Positions 1-12,405 of a stretch of 55,519 bases of DNA are shown piece after piece. Made by a program: the position numbers and the translations under genes. The notes below the pieces were generated by a model. The model worked only from the letters and a program-made list of their open reading frames with translations, searched no databases and was not told where the DNA came from. Each line of letters opens with the position of its first letter. Position 1 is the stretch's first letter. The DNA comes from Dissophora ornata (taxonomy: Eukaryota > Mortierellomycota > Mortierellomycetes > Mortierellales > Mortierellaceae). The stretch lies in the NCBI GenBank assembly GCA_025201705.1, contig MU616690.1, positions 1 through 55,519 on the forward strand, read 5' to 3'.

Positions 1-36
1 AAAAAAAAAAAAAAAAAAAGAGAGAGAGAGAGAGAG
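1..36. repeat. Poly-A followed by (GA)n microsatellite
   Basis: Nineteen A residues are followed by an alternating GA run up to about base 36. A second GA-rich stretch lies at about 495-530. Both are simple repeats in non-coding DNA at the left edge. Nothing else recognisable was found in 1-1156 apart from the pyrimidine-rich leader of the next gene. Confidence 0.85.
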
Positions 37-779
37 CGAGCAAGCTCTCTCCTGTCTGTGATGCCATGTGAAATGCGCACGCGTTGCACAGTCCAACAAG
101 CGAGGTTGGATTGGTGGCAAAACACGGACGGACCCCTGAACTCGTGAAACTCGTATAAACTCATTGTAAACTCACGGTAATCAATGCCGGAGAAACATTT
201 CTGCAACACCGCCTCGATTTCTATTTGTTCATGGGTCTGCAGCAGACTATTTATATTGTCGACTGTGCAGGGGGGAATGTTCGTTCGTGGCAGTGTGTAT
301 GTGTGTGCGGTGTGCGGGTGGCGGAACGCACGCAGGGCCTGCTGACTGTAAGAGGTGCATGGCTGCGGACACTACCCCCTGATAAGTCGAACGGGTGATT
401 TGACAGCTGGTAGACTATGGCCTCATCCATCCGTTGCTGTTACTGTTACGGCGATGTTACTTTTTTTACGCTACTCTTGCTACTCTTTTACTGTGAGAGC
501 GAGAGAGAGCGAGAGAGAGAGAGAGAGAGGGGTGCAGATCCGTACCATGGATCTGGATGGGCAAATACGCAGGACCATTGGCAAAGCCAAGGTGCTCTCT
601 GTTCTTGTCCAAAAAAAAAAAGATATGGAACCGGTCGGTGAGCCTGGCTGCACAGGAACGATGGTTCGTGGTGTGATTAATGAAATGAAGAACAGCGGCC
701 ACATTTATTTATACACGCCTTAAATACAGACATGCACTCGATATCGACTAGTCTACTCTACGGGACCCAAGTATACACA

Positions 780-1150
780 CACACACACTATTATACACTC
801 CACTCTTCGCTGTTTGTTCCGTCCTTCCGTCTTCTCTTCTTCTTCTCTTCTCTTCTCTTCTCTTGCTCCCTTCCATTCAACATTCCACTGTTGGATCGAT
901 CCAATCGGCTATTGATCCTTCCTCCTCCTCCTCTTCCTCTTCTCTTCCTCCTGCATTCTCCCTCATCGACACATCGACACATCGACACAAACGCACATCT
1001 CGCTTTGCATACCCTCATCCTCACATCCCTTTACAAACGTTGCGCTCTTGGTCTCCTTCTTTCTCCATATCTTTCCTTTGTGATTGTATCTTTTCTCTTT
1101 TTTCCTTCCTTCGCATCATCCCTCCATCCCTCCATCCCTCCCCTTCCATC
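780..1150 (+). promoter_or_regulatory. Pyrimidine-rich leader of the PIP5K gene
   Basis: A long C/T-dominated stretch (TTCTCTTC-type and TCCTCC-type repeats) ends directly before the first in-frame ATG of the PIP5K gene. Such tracts often surround transcription starts in fungal promoters. Similar tracts precede the ATGs near 13121, 20580, 40303 and 47154 in this window, so it is probably promoter or 5' UTR. The reading frame stays open through it but contains no ATG. Confidence 0.4.
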
Positions 1151-1156
1151 ATTCTC

Positions 1157-4100
1157 ATGCACACAGACTACACCGTCCATGCCACAGCCACAACTCCTGC
1201 CTCATTTCACCCCAACACCATGAACAACGCCGCCCCCGCCACTGCCCACAGCCCCTACGCCACCGACGCTAACGGCTTCTATAATGATCTCGACAGCAAC
1301 CCTGACATCTACTTGCCCTCAGCAGCATTCCCCACCCAGCCCATCAAGGCCGGCATCCAAAAGATCTCTGAGGGCACCCAGCCCAGCCCCGCTCTCGAGC
1401 CTGCTGCCTCATACTCGTCCTTAGGACAGTACGACCAGGACCAGCACCAGCACCATCATCAACCACAACTGCAGCCACAACAGCCACATTCGCAGCCGCC
1501 ACTCACCTGGCCCTCAGGCCGGTTTCACTCGCAGCCAGACCAAAAGCTCCTCCAGCAGCACAATCCACATTCCAATCCCGCACCATCGCCTGTTGGTGCA
1601 GCAACCACTTCGCCCTCATCCCTTCAGTTGCTAATGACGCCTCCGAGGATATCATCGCTCGCACCCAAGGGTCAGAACTCGCACATCCCATACACATCCC
1701 CATCCCAGCAGCAACACTCGCCTCCCCCATCGCCACCGAGGCTTTCCTCCCTTACTCCTCAGCAGCCGCGGCAACAGCTGCAGCAGCTTAATGGCCATGC
1801 CAATGCGAATGGCCTTGTACATAGCAATGGCTACCACCTGCAACAGCAACAGCACACGTTCACGTTGGAGCCCTCGCCGACACTGAGCGTCGCAGATACC
1901 TTCCCTGCAAGTTCAGTCTCAAAGTCCTCGCCTGCGTCGTCAATCACATCTCCCCCTAGAACAACCTCCCATCCCACCCCAATGGACCTTGCACGGGCGG
2001 CCCTCAATGCTAGCTCTCCAAGACCTTCAACGTCTACCACATCGTCGACTACCAGCACGCCCACCAGCAGACCCCGGCCTTCCAGCTATGCCCCCACAAA
2101 AGTTGCGGATGTGTCTTCGACTCTGGCCAACATGACCACGCTGGCAACTCTTCCGATACACCCTGCATCCTCCGTTTCATCCTCGTCCGCTGTCCGTGAA
2201 CTCTACACCGAGAACCGACCATTCGAGCAGCAACAAGTGCCCTCGGCGTCAGCCCCAAGAGAGTCTGACATTTTGCCTGCATCTCCCTCGAGGCCCCATC
2301 TGTCAATCCTGCCTTTGGATACAGCTGCTGGCGTTGCTGGCGGTGGAGGTGGATACCAGACCACCTCGAGATCCAGCTATTCGTCCGGACCGTTTTCCCC
2401 CCCAGTACGCGCATCGACTATGGACTATCGCAAGCTCAATTCTGGGTTGATGGGCGATTCGCCCGGCTCCTCGTCCGCGTCAAAACAGCACCAACAGCTG
2501 CCCGAGTCACAAGTCGAAAGCCCAGTCAGGGGGAGACGAAGACAGATTTATCGCCGAAACACTTATTCTGCCGATCTAGCGTCGACATCTTTTCATCGTT
2601 CCGATGATGAGATGGAAATGGACGACGTAGAGGAGGCACGCCGTAGGATGGATGCCTTGAAAAAGAGCAGCAGCCGACGCATGTCGAAGCGCAGAAAGGA
2701 CGACGATAACGACCGCGTTATGATTGGCACACGAATCGGTGAAGACCACGTCAACTACGTGCTGATGTACAACATGTTGACGGGTATTCGCGTCAGTGTA
2801 AGTTAGCAATTGATGCCTTATTAGCTTTGCAAATCAGTCGAGGTAATGCGTCAAAACGGTAGCCCTGACCCCTCCCCCCCTTTTTTTTTCTGATTACCAT
2901 TGTTCGTTACAGGTCTCTCGATGCCAAGCAAAGCCCCGGCGAGAGCTGGTTGACGAGGATTTTACCTCTGCGCACAAACTGGCTTTCGATATGTAAGTTG
3001 ATTTCCACTCAGAGTTGCATGGTGAGTGTCAATGACTTTCTACATCCTCTTGACAGATAATGTGTTCATCTTTCGTAGCACTGGTAACGAGCTGACCCCA
3101 TCGTCAAAGTACGACTTCAAGTTTAAGGACTATGCACCCTGGGTCTTCCGAAACCTGAGAGAGGACTTCCATATCGATGCCTCTGACTACCTGGTAAGAC
3201 TCGCGTTCATAAATAGAAATGAAAATGGGTTTCCTAGTAGGAAGATCCGCCGGGAACACATACGACGAGATAGTTGTCGAGAGATGACTGTTTTTGGTAG
3301 TTTTATGTATTGTTGAGCCCGAAACTGTGGATTAGAATCAATGAGCAAAACTGCGCGACCAAAGCCCACAGGAGAACAGTGAACCCTCGTTATCAATTAC
3401 GAAGAACTGAGAGCAATGGGGTGGGGCCAGTGCTGGAAACAGATGACGAGCGGAGCCAAGAAAAAAAAAACTAGCGCGTATTTTCCTCTTGGCGGATTGA
3501 TTTTGGACGTGCGAATGGCGATGATGCCTCGTGGGCTGCGGGGCTGTGATGCGCATTCTATTTTCGCAACAATTTCATTTCACGAGTGTCTGTGTTCCTG
3601 TGGTTGCTTCTGCTGCTTGGAGTGGAGTGAAAAGGTTCAGAGAGCCTTTGATTCGCCTGATATGGACACGCCACACCCACCTGCGCCCTGAGGAGTATAG
3701 CATGCAGCTAATTCATTTCTTTTATCTCTACTGACCAACTCTATCTCGGAACCATGTCGTCTATTTCTAGGTGTCGCTGACCAGCAAGTATATCCTGTCT
3801 GAGCTGGGTTCTCCGGGAAAGAGTGGAAGCTTCTTCTACTTTTCACAGGACTACCGGTTCATCATCAAAACCATCCACCATGCGGAACACAAGTTTATGC
3901 GCAAGATCTTGAGGGACTACTACGACGTAAGTGCGCACACATATACACACATATGTACATACATCACATAAATACACATCGAGCTGGGATTGCAAAGACT
4001 AACCTAGTTCATGGCGCTCTCTCTCCGGTGCTCACTGGTCCCTATTTTTCGCACCCCTGGATCTGCTCGTTTTTAGCACGTCAAAAACAATCAACACACA

Positions 4101-5116
4101 CTTCTGTGCCGCTTCTTTGGCTTGCACCGAGTCAAGTTGCCTCATGGACGCAAAATTCACTTTGTGGTCATGGGTAACGTCTTCCCGCCTAACCGAGATA
4201 TCCACGAGACTTATGACTTGAAGGGCTCGACCCTGGGCCGTGCAATCAGCGACGAGGAGCTGAACAACAACCCGCGTGCTACCCAGAAGGATCTCAACTG
4301 GGTCAACCGCAACCGCAAGCTTGAGATAGGACCCGAGAAACGCCATTTGTTTGTGGAACAAATCAAACGCGACGTCGAGTTGTTGGCGAAGCTCAATATC
4401 ATGGACTACAGTTTGCTGATCGGTATCCACGATATTGAGCGCGGCAACAAGGACAACATCCGAGACAACACCCTCAAGGTGTTCCATGTAAGTGTCATTA
4501 CACTATGCTTTGTCCATGGACTTGCTCGTTCTGTGTTGAAAAGAAGAGGAATTGACCAAGTTCTCTATTGCTTTTTACGATAGCCCGATACCACAAAACA
4601 ACTAGCAAGAGAGCCATCACGGAGGGACAAGCGCGAAAGCAAAGTCAATGCTCTCCGTGCGGCTGTCAAGGAGTCGGATCCTGTTGCGCTAGGACCGTCG
4701 GCACTACCGTCAGACTCCTTTTCAGAACGACGGAACTGTATATTCTACGCAGACGACGGAGGTCTCTTATCGACGAACGAACAGAACGTCCGCGGTGAAG
4801 ACCTATATTACCTCGGAGTCATTGATATTTTGACACCGTACAACTACGTCAAGAAGGTCGAGCACTACTGGAAGAGTCTGAGTCAAGATAAGGTAAATAA
4901 GGAATACAGCTTGGATATTGCAGAAGCTGATTGTCAAGAGAGGTCGAACTAACATACAGTTTGCTTCGCGATCAATTTTTTTTTTAGCATGCCATTTCGT
5001 CGGTCAATCCGAATGAGTATGCCCAGAGATTCTTGAGCTTTATGATCCATGCTCTGAAGGTTAACCACGATGTGATGTCGAAACTGGAGCTGAAGAGTCA
5101 TGCTCACTCGGAGTAA
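1157..5116 (+). CDS. MSS4: Phosphatidylinositol-4-phosphate 5-kinase (MSS4-like)
   Basis: This kinase makes PI(4,5)P2 at the plasma membrane and so controls actin, endocytosis and PLC signalling. Seven exons join in frame: 1157-2797, 2913-2992, 3079-3193, 3771-3926, 4077-4487, 4584-4892 and 4988-5116, giving 946 aa. An alternative start at 1220 would shorten it by 21 aa. The first ~500 residues are low-complexity Ser/Pro/Gln-rich sequence, as in Mss4. The PIPK fold fills the C-terminal part. It shows a Gly-rich loop ([13 protein letters not shown]), the ATP-binding Lys in FIIKT (about residue 645), the DLKGS motif (about 711), MDYSLLIG (about 773) and IDILTPYN before the activation loop (about 882). 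A basic cluster ([11 protein letters not shown]) precedes the domain. It is convergent with HIS7. The family call is secure; only the choice of start codon is uncertain. Confidence 0.93.
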
Positions 5117-5949
5117 GCGGCCATCTTGAGAGCAGGGAAGGCTGGACGATAGTGGAAAGAAGAAAGAGAGAGGAGGCGCCGAAATAAACACTCTGCGAGT
5201 GTGGAGATAAGGAGGGCCTAGGGACGAAGCAACAGCAGCGACAACAGCATTCACACATTTTTTATTTTTCAGGAAGCAAACTTGCGCAGAAAAGCACGCC
5301 ACCACAATGTGCAAAACTACACCTGCAACACAAAACTACCACCAACCCTCGATGGACCATAGACGACGACGACGACGATTGTGGATCCTTTCTTTTATGA
5401 AGAGCATTACGACCACCTATCGCTTTCATCTCTCTTTCGACATTTTTTTTTCTTTTGTTTTTTGTTATGACCAACCCTTTTTTTTTTCCTCTCTGTTATG
5501 ACCTCGTGCTGCACAGTTCATTTCTGAAAGTGTTTGTCTGTCCTGTTCGCCTTGTCCGCTGCCCCTTTGCCCCCTTTTTTTTTTCTTCATCCTCTTCATT
5601 TTTGAGACTTTGTTTACTTTTCTTTAACATACCCAAACGCTTCTTTCAGTACTTTCTCTGGCCACGCCTTCACCTCTTTTGTGTATTCTCTCGTAGTTAT
5701 TCTCTTAGAAATGTAGACTAGAACCCCACCCCACCTCAATCATTGCATCACTTTACATTACAATTCAAAGTATCTAGAAAAAAAAAGAAAAAAAACTCGC
5801 CCGTTTGCGATTTGAAATGAACTTGTGTCACGATAATATATTTTTTCTTTGTGAGGATATTGGATATCGGTAGACAATCAGTCTGTGTTTATTTGCCATT
5901 GGCCATGTCTACATTTTCTTTTTCTGTCTCTGCGCAATAAAGAAAGCTC
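5117..5949. other. Convergent 3' intergenic region, T-rich, no gene seen
   Basis: The 833 bases between the PIP5K and HIS7 stop codons are rich in T runs on the plus strand, with several stretches of 7-9 T. No conserved reading frame was recognised. It probably holds the 3' UTRs and poly(A) sites of the two converging genes. Confidence 0.6.
5888..5893 (-). terminator. AATAAA poly(A) signal for HIS7
   Basis: The minus strand reads AATAAA about 57 bases beyond the HIS7 stop codon. The match to the eukaryotic consensus and the spacing make it the likely cleavage signal. Confidence 0.4.
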
Positions 5950-7868
5950 TCACACCGCAAGAGGCGCATCAATGTTGCGGATACGGATCCCGCTCTGCTT
6001 AAGCGTTTGCTTGACATCCTCCAGGGGGACCTCTCTCCTGTGGAAGATTCCTGCAGCCAGTGCAGCCTCCACGCCCGTCTTTTCAAACACATCCACGAAA
6101 TGCTGGGGAGCTCCAGCGCCAGACGAAGCAATGACTGGGATGCGGACTGCGTCTCTCACATCCTGGACCAGCACCAGGTCGTATCCTTGCTTCATGCCGT
6201 CCTGATCCATCGAGTTGAGCAAGATCTCGCCGGCGCCCAGGGCTTGGCACGCCACGACGAGCTGACGGACATCGAGGTCACGGCCCTCGCGACCGCCGCT
6301 GACGGTGCACTGGTACCAGCAGTACTTTTCGCCGTTGGGACCTGGCTGGTGGGGCTGGATGACGTGGTGAGTAGGAGCGTCAGCGGGGGAGTTGACATAG
6401 ACCTTCTTGGGGTCCACAGAGATGACGACAGCTTGGGAGCCGTAGGCGTGGGCGATGGTCTCGATTGCGCTAGTGCCGTCACCGCGGCCACCAAGGGCGT
6501 AGTACTTTTCTGCGGCGTAGACGGCATCAGAGCCGATCGAGACTTTGTCGGCTCCATTCCTAAAGTACTCTCCAGCAACCTCCAAGGCCGGGTGGAACTG
6601 ACCATCGGGGTCAACAACGTCCTTGATGCCACCACCGATCGTGAGAGGTACAAAGACGGTTTCGCTGGTGCGTCGGAGGACCTCCAGCATGGGGGCGTCT
6701 CGCAAGGGGCAGTTTCTGAACGAGGTGATGTTCAAGAACGTGATCTCGTCGGCGCCCTCTTCAAAGTAACGGCGAGCCAGCTCCACAGGCTTACCCAGGT
6801 TGCGCACATCGCCCGATCCGCCACCCTCGGACTGCTCGCGAACATCGTACTGATCGCCCTTGGTCACGACAAGGTCTCCTTGATCGTTCGCGCGGACATC
6901 CAGACAGGCGACAATACGCTTCGTAAACCCATCCTTGGATGGCTCTGGGACATATGTTGGTGCCAGGACCGACAACGACCCAGGGATTCTCTGATCCTGA
7001 GCGGCGATCAATGCTGCATCGGCGTCTGCAGCGGCTGCAGCTCCGCCGTCCAAGAAGGCCTTCAACACATTCACGCCGGCAAAGCCCGATTTTTCAGGAT
7101 GGAACTGTGTGCAAAAGATGTTTCCTCTCCTGACGGACGAGATGAACGTCTGTTCTCCGTACTGTGTAGTCGTGAACGCCCATTCCTTGGCCTCGACCGA
7201 ATCCTCCACGAAGGGGACCGCGAACGAATGAACAAAGTAGTAGGCTCTTCCTTGCTCCAATCCACAATCCTGTGCCCTCTTCTCACCCTGGATCGTGCGA
7301 GCAGTGTTCCAGCCCATGTGAGGGACAGCCTTTGTGGTCGAATCAAAGAGACGGACACGACCGGGGATAACGCCCAATCCAGGCACCGAGGGGTTTTCGT
7401 CCGATCCCTCAAAAAGTGTCTGCATGCCGACACAGATCCCCATGAAGGGCTTGTTCAGAGCCAGGTATTGCTTCAAAGGTTCTGCGTATTGTTTAGTGTG
7501 GAGGGATGTCATGGCGCTACCAAACGCTCCCACTCCGGGGAAGATCAGTTTCTGTGTATGTGTTATCAAAAGAGAGAGTTACAACCGATTAGACATTGTT
7601 ATTTTCTTTTCCAAGGCTGAGCGCTGGAGGAGGAGGAAGGGGGAGATGGATAATCATAATAGAAATCTCCGACTGGCTAAAGACATCGTGCACTCCAAGA
7701 GTCAAGAGCCAGCAAGCACAGCAACGGAAAACGATAGAGACGTACGTCGGCCTTGAGAATGTCGGAGGGATCCTTGACATAGGTGATGTCGTGGCCCAGC
7801 TTCTTGACCGCATTGACAAGACTCCGGACGTTTCCAGCACCATAGTCGAGAAGATATGTTCCTGTCAT
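5950..7868 (-). CDS. HIS7: Imidazole glycerol phosphate synthase (fused HisH-HisF)
   Basis: This bifunctional enzyme makes imidazole glycerol phosphate and AICAR from PRFAR and glutamine in histidine biosynthesis. The two exons are 7868-7746 (41 codons, starting MTGTYLLDYGAGN) and 7551-5950. They are joined over a 194-nt GTACGT...CAG intron to give 574 aa, close to yeast His7 (about 550). The N-terminal class I glutaminase has the nucleophile Cys81 (GICVGMQT) and the His192/Glu194 pair (FHPEKS). The C-terminal cyclase barrel starts near residue 250 (KRIVACLDV, with the catalytic Asp at about 259) and has LTIGGGI and ASSGAGAP phosphate-binding loops. The linker is Ala-rich. The gene fusion is normal in fungi and plants. 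The plus-strand ORF of similar size over the same DNA is a shadow. Confidence 0.96.
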
Positions 7869-8378
7869 TTTTTTTTCTTGTGTGTAAATCGGAGGGGGGT
7901 GTGGTTCGTGAGTGCCGATATGAGCGAGGAGAGAGAAAAAGTGTGTGAGAGAGAGAGAGGGAGGGAAACAAGCGAGGCGCAAGAGGAATGAATGCGATGC
8001 AGAGAGGAAGAAGGAGTTGAGGAATGAGGAGTGGAGAAAGAGATTTCAGTTTATTATATCTCTCAGCAAAGCACTTTCGCAGTCAGAAAAGAAAGGACCA
8101 CTCAGCTTGAGTCACCACCGTCCTTTTAAACGTAATTTTTCAGGGCCCCAGATAACTTGGCTGCAGATCAGCCGTTTTGGTCCTCGTCACTCTACTATTG
8201 TACGGCTGTATTGCTGTATTGTTGTGATTAGACTAGAGCATTCAACAGCCGCCGGACTATAGATCCCCCTCTATCCTTTGGACGCTTGTGCGCGTGTCTG
8301 CAACGACTATTACGATTATGGCTGATACTTAAAAGACACCTCCCACACACACACACACACACACCCTCACACCTTCCC
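7869..8378. other. Intergenic region with GA/CT tract and (CA)n repeat
   Basis: This is the region between the HIS7 start and the stop codon of the upstream 5-phosphatase gene. It holds a GAGAGA tract at about 7948-7962, which reads as CT on the HIS7 strand and is probably its leader. A CA dinucleotide repeat lies at 8344-8364, just beyond the 5-phosphatase stop. No gene was seen. Confidence 0.6.
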
Positions 8379-10400
8379 TCACCACCCTTGCAAATGCCGC
8401 CGGACAAGCACGAACAACGACGCAAAGAGCCCCAGCCCCAGGACCACAAAGCTCCATCTCAACAAGTGACCCGCCACCATCGTCAACTTCTTGCCTATCC
8501 ATTTCTTGCGTCGCCATGTTGGATCGATGCCATACGGATTAGGCGCCAATTCAGTCGCCAGATTATGTGGCAGCAAAGTAAACAACGCCGACACAGGCTT
8601 GTGGTCTGATGACTTGTAGTATGGATGCGAGGTATAGTAATGGACCAACAGCGGACTTGTGCAGGGCTCGCCATCCGAAGAAGTAGTCGTCATAATGGTC
8701 GATGCTGGCGATTGCGTAAATGACTGTTGTTGCTGCTGCTGCTGAGCTTGGCCATTGTTCCTGGACGAAAGACTGCCGGTAGAGTTGGTCGACCGAGCTG
8801 TCGAAAGTGGTGCACGGTATATGGAATCAACTCCACCATCCGCTGTGGCATCTTGCACGGGCTCCGTTGTCATTGGAGGCTGGAACAGTCCTGGGTTGAT
8901 CACACCTCTAGCGCTACCCTTCTTCGCCAGACTCGAGTATGTGCCCCTCGACCGCAAACCCGTCGACGCGCCCGAAGACGCCATAGACTTGTAATTGATA
9001 TTAGACGCCTGAGCGCCTGCCGCTCGCTCCATAGGCAACGACCCAGACCCCAATCCCTGCGAGTGCTCGTCCCACGCGTCCAGCTCATCGTCCTTTTCCA
9101 CGTCTGCGCTGGTTGCATCCCTCGGATGGACAAACCACAGGACCCTGTCCGTCCAGGCCGGTACACGCTTAGAAATGCTATACTGATCCGACCCCATTTT
9201 GAACTTGTAGGTCGGTGGGAAGGCCAGGGGCGCTTCATGGAATCCGCGGAACACGTTCATGGTTTTGCGTTGGGCCGAGAGCTGGTCGTGGCTGTAGAGC
9301 TGTCGAAGATGTCCCTGCTCGATTGCATGCACAATCTCGCTTGCGTTGAGGTCCGGCATAGTTGATTCTGACAGCATCTCCTCCGATAGCTTGGCCTTTT
9401 TCTTCTTCTTACTCAGCGACCCATCCGATTGAGAGAGGTCCAGACGATAGTTCAGATCACCCGTCCAAAAGATGTAATCGCACGAGAAGATCGACTCTTC
9501 CCAAACCGTACCCTTCTTGTCCTGTCCTTGAGAATTCTCACGGCGCCGAGAGCAATTCTTTCTGCTCTGTTGCTTCAGAGACTTTTTCTTTGGCAGCAAT
9601 GGCCCCGTGTCGTTGTCGAGGTGATAAAAGGAGTCGTTATCATCCTGTTGCTGCTGCTGCTGCATGTCGTCCGACGACACGAACGATGATGCCGACGACG
9701 AGAGTCGCTCCTGGTGCTCAAACAACAACCCCTCGACATGATTATCAATGTCATCCAAGAACACCATTCTCTTGCAAATCGACAAGTAATCGTGGTTCCT
9801 CCGCTTGATCATATGGAGATGTGCACTCAGGTGAGCATTGATGAAGCAAATATCGAAGCTCGGCCGGCTGCTCGCAGTCGCCGGTAACCGGATCGAGAGC
9901 CTCGTCGCAATTGCACCCTTGTTGCCCATCCCCCCGGGTCCTGTGCCCACAGAGGCATTCGAGATCCGCTCCACATGCTCGGTCATAGATCCGTCTCTTG
10001 TCAGGATGAAAAGGATCATGCCCACCTGCGCAGACTGTGAGACCAGGCAGAAGCGGTGGCCTGGACAGGTGCGATGAAGCGTTCGAAGGATCAGTTGAGC
10101 CAAGTCGTCGACCTTTTGCTTGATGTGGTAGGTGCTGTGGATAAACGCATCCGGGTACGGCACAAACTCTTGGAGGGCCACGGCGACGATATCTGGCATA
10201 AGAGGCGTAGAGGGAAAAGACGCCGTGGTGGCTCCAAGACCCGCTTTGACGGTAGGGCTGTTAGGAGCGGACTCGCCAGCTGCCGAGGACAGAGAAGGGT
10301 GGGTTGACAGCCAGTCCGAGAGGTCCTGCTCAATGGGGCGCTGGCTCATGTTGAAGGTGCCGATGAGCACGACAGGGGCCTGCTGTAGGAAAGTGGCCAT
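8379..10400 (-). CDS. INP54: Inositol polyphosphate 5-phosphatase, tail-anchored (INP54-like)
   Basis: This predicted enzyme removes the 5-phosphate of PI(4,5)P2. One exon encodes 673 aa. The ATG at 10400 is chosen because the conserved fold begins there (VVLIGTFNMS); the frame runs a further 46 codons upstream. Family motifs appear in order: LQEFVPYPD (about 77), GNKGAI (about 159), FINAHLSAH (about 186), WTGDLNYRLD (about 313), PPTYKFK, PAWTDR (about 414) and SSDHKPV (about 598). A low-complexity insert with Gln and Lys/Arg runs sits between residues about 230 and 300. The C-terminus has one hydrophobic segment (about 648-665) followed by a short basic tail. This resembles a tail anchor, as known for yeast Inp54 on the ER. 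It counteracts the PIP5K encoded nearby, although the genes are not an operon. Confidence 0.9.
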   Translation of the reverse strand: MATFLQQAPVVLIGTFNMSQRPIEQDLSDWLSTHPSLSSAAGESAPNSPTVKAGLGATTASFPSTPLMPDIVAVALQEFVPYPDAFIHSTYHIKQKVDDLAQLILRTLHRTCPGHRFCLVSQSAQVGMILFILTRDGSMTEHVERISNASVGTGPGGMGNKGAIATRLSIRLPATASSRPSFDICFINAHLSAHLHMIKRRNHDYLSICKRMVFLDDIDNHVEGLLFEHQERLSSSASSFVSSDDMQQQQQQDDNDSFYHLDNDTGPLLPKKKSLKQQSRKNCSRRRENSQGQDKKGTVWEESIFSCDYIFWTGDLNYRLDLSQSDGSLSKKKKKAKLSEEMLSESTMPDLNASEIVHAIEQGHLRQLYSHDQLSAQRKTMNVFRGFHEAPLAFPPTYKFKMGSDQYSISKRVPAWTDRVLWFVHPRDATSADVEKDDELDAWDEHSQGLGSGSLPMERAAGAQASNINYKSMASSGASTGLRSRGTYSSLAKKGSARGVINPGLFQPPMTTEPVQDATADGGVDSIYRAPLSTARSTNSTGSLSSRNNGQAQQQQQQQSFTQSPASTIMTTTSSDGEPCTSPLLVHYYTSHPYYKSSDHKPVSALFTLLPHNLATELAPNPYGIDPTWRRKKWIGKKLTMVAGHLLRWSFVVLGLGLFASLFVLVRRHLQGW

Positions 10401-12374
10401 GGTGGGTAGAGTGGGGGAGATTCGATAGGTATGTGGGGGATATACGAGGAGCAACGGAGGCAAGGACGACAACGGCTGGTGTTTGCTGTTGAGGAATGGG
10501 GGGAGGAGCAGAGGAATGAAGTAATCACACCAAACCAATCACCCCATTGAACCATGGCGAACTGGAACAAAGCTGAACCTGCCGTTGGTTGCAGGGGTGG
10601 GCAGTGTTGTCACGTTATTTTTATCCCCACGTTGTAGGACCAGGAGGCGCGTTCGAGTGCTTGAAATGCGTCATAGGCAAACTTATTTTGGCTGAAACGC
10701 ACAAGCGAAAGTCATGGTTTCGTCATGTCACTCGGTGTGCTCACTGTTGTCGTAATAGTGCTTGTGCTTGTTGCTGGTGCTGATGCCGCGGATGGTGCAT
10801 GCTCCCCTGCCAAGGCTACATTCCTTTGGCATCTACTTGCTGGAGATAGAGCGGTCCCTGTTGATGGAGCAGGCGTTCGCGGACAATGTTGCATGTACTA
10901 TGACCTGCCAACAAGCTTCTCGCAGACGGGGCATTTCTTTGAGGTGTTGTGCTCATTGACTCCAACGACTATGTGCCCTTGGGCCCCAGCCTAGCAAAAC
11001 CGTAGACACAGCTCTGAGTTAATATCGACAATAACACCTCAATGGCAGTAGTCGCACTGTCTGCATGTTTACACGCAGTAATAATATATATATAAATATA
11101 ACTTTTTTCCCATCGATATTGCGGTTTGGGCTTGACAGAACATGGAGGCCAGGGGCTGCCGGAAGGGGCGAGGGAGAGAGGGGGGCGGGAGCACAAGGCG
11201 AAGGGAGATCGCGTGGCACTCTGCTGAGACACGTCTCTCGAGCAAAGGAAACACGATTGGCCACCAAACAACCCCTCGACAGTTGCACGTATTTACTATA
11301 CATGTGAACAGCGACGGATAACGCGCCAAGAACCCCAATAGAGTCTAGTCTAGAGTAACGACAAGAGTCGAGCTCAGTATAAATGCTAGCGACAACCAGA
11401 TCGTCCTCTACTCTCGGTCAAGTTAAGCACATTAGACCAGCGGACATGACTCGCCCTCCAATCCTCACTGCGCGGTGGGCCAGATGGTGGCTACAACAAG
11501 GGGCTGTTGCAGTGCTGGCTATACTGGAGACATGCAGCCAACTCGCATGGTGAATGCCCTCTCTCTCTTCTCCGTCAACGCTCATCCCTCTAATATTCCA
11601 ATTGCTACTATATATCCGACACTGAACCTAATCTCGTGCTCATTCCGCCCTTCGTGCCCGATCACACCAGAGTATCGACTTCAAAACGTAAGAAGCTCCC
11701 TCCCCTGTTTCATCTTCTCCATGTCTCCTCCCTTCAACGGGTCCTTCCCTCCGATTTTTCCTCGAGTTGCACATTCCAGTCATAAATCTATTACATGCGC
11801 GTACAAGAAAATCGACGCTGCACAGCCTTGCGTAATTGGCATCGCACAAGACGGAAGAACCATCCGGCCACGGCTGTTTGTTTACAAAACACTTGTCCGT
11901 GCATCTGTCTGTCTAGTTGAGATCCATGTACTACAGTGGATGGCGATAGTTTTTTCTGGTCTGCGCACTCCTTATCTCCGGCCTGGGTGTCGTCCCATCT
12001 CCTTGCGGCGAGCCAGAACAAAGGAGACGAGGCCTTAGTAGGGGTGCAGGAAGGGAATGGGAGGCCCTCTCTCGCCCTTTGAAGACGCGGGAAGAGTGAT
12101 CCCCCTTCCTTCGGGACCCGAATATCCTGCAGATCTCTCTCCATTGAGGCACCCCCTTACGATGTAAATTTACCCCAGGCCATGCTGTACATTTCGTGCT
12201 CTATCATTTGTCATTGTCGTTCAGAAGGGGTATGGCGATGTCCACGGCGCTCACGTTACAGACGATGGGTCGGATATTGTCTCGCTCTCGGAGCTGGCTG
12301 TATGGAGACAGATAAAATACTCGGGCGTAGACACTCATGTGCAATATAGCATTCGTCGTCGCTTTCCAAATTCC

Positions 12375-12398
<24 letters not shown>
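12375..12398. repeat. (CAG)8 trinucleotide repeat
   Basis: Eight CAG units are followed by TAG units in non-coding DNA. On the minus strand the frame gives a Leu/Ala run without a supporting gene. Confidence 0.85.

Positions 12399-12405
<7 letters not shown>

Noticed and set aside
863..1156. Upstream extension of the PIP5K reading frame
   Set aside because: The frame is open but begins at TTG, has no ATG before 1157, and encodes only the translation of a pyrimidine-rich leader.
6007..7620. Long plus-strand ORF of 537 codons opposite HIS7
   Set aside because: It is the antisense shadow of the HIS7 exon, which has clear catalytic motifs. The plus-strand product shows no family feature.
11350..11440. 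A 5S rRNA-like element suggested by AGTTAAGC
   Set aside because: Only this octamer matches; the remaining 5S consensus blocks are absent.
11475..12038. 187-codon plus-strand ORF in the 2.7-kb gap
   Set aside because: It opens with GTG, has no recognisable domain and a composition like random translation.
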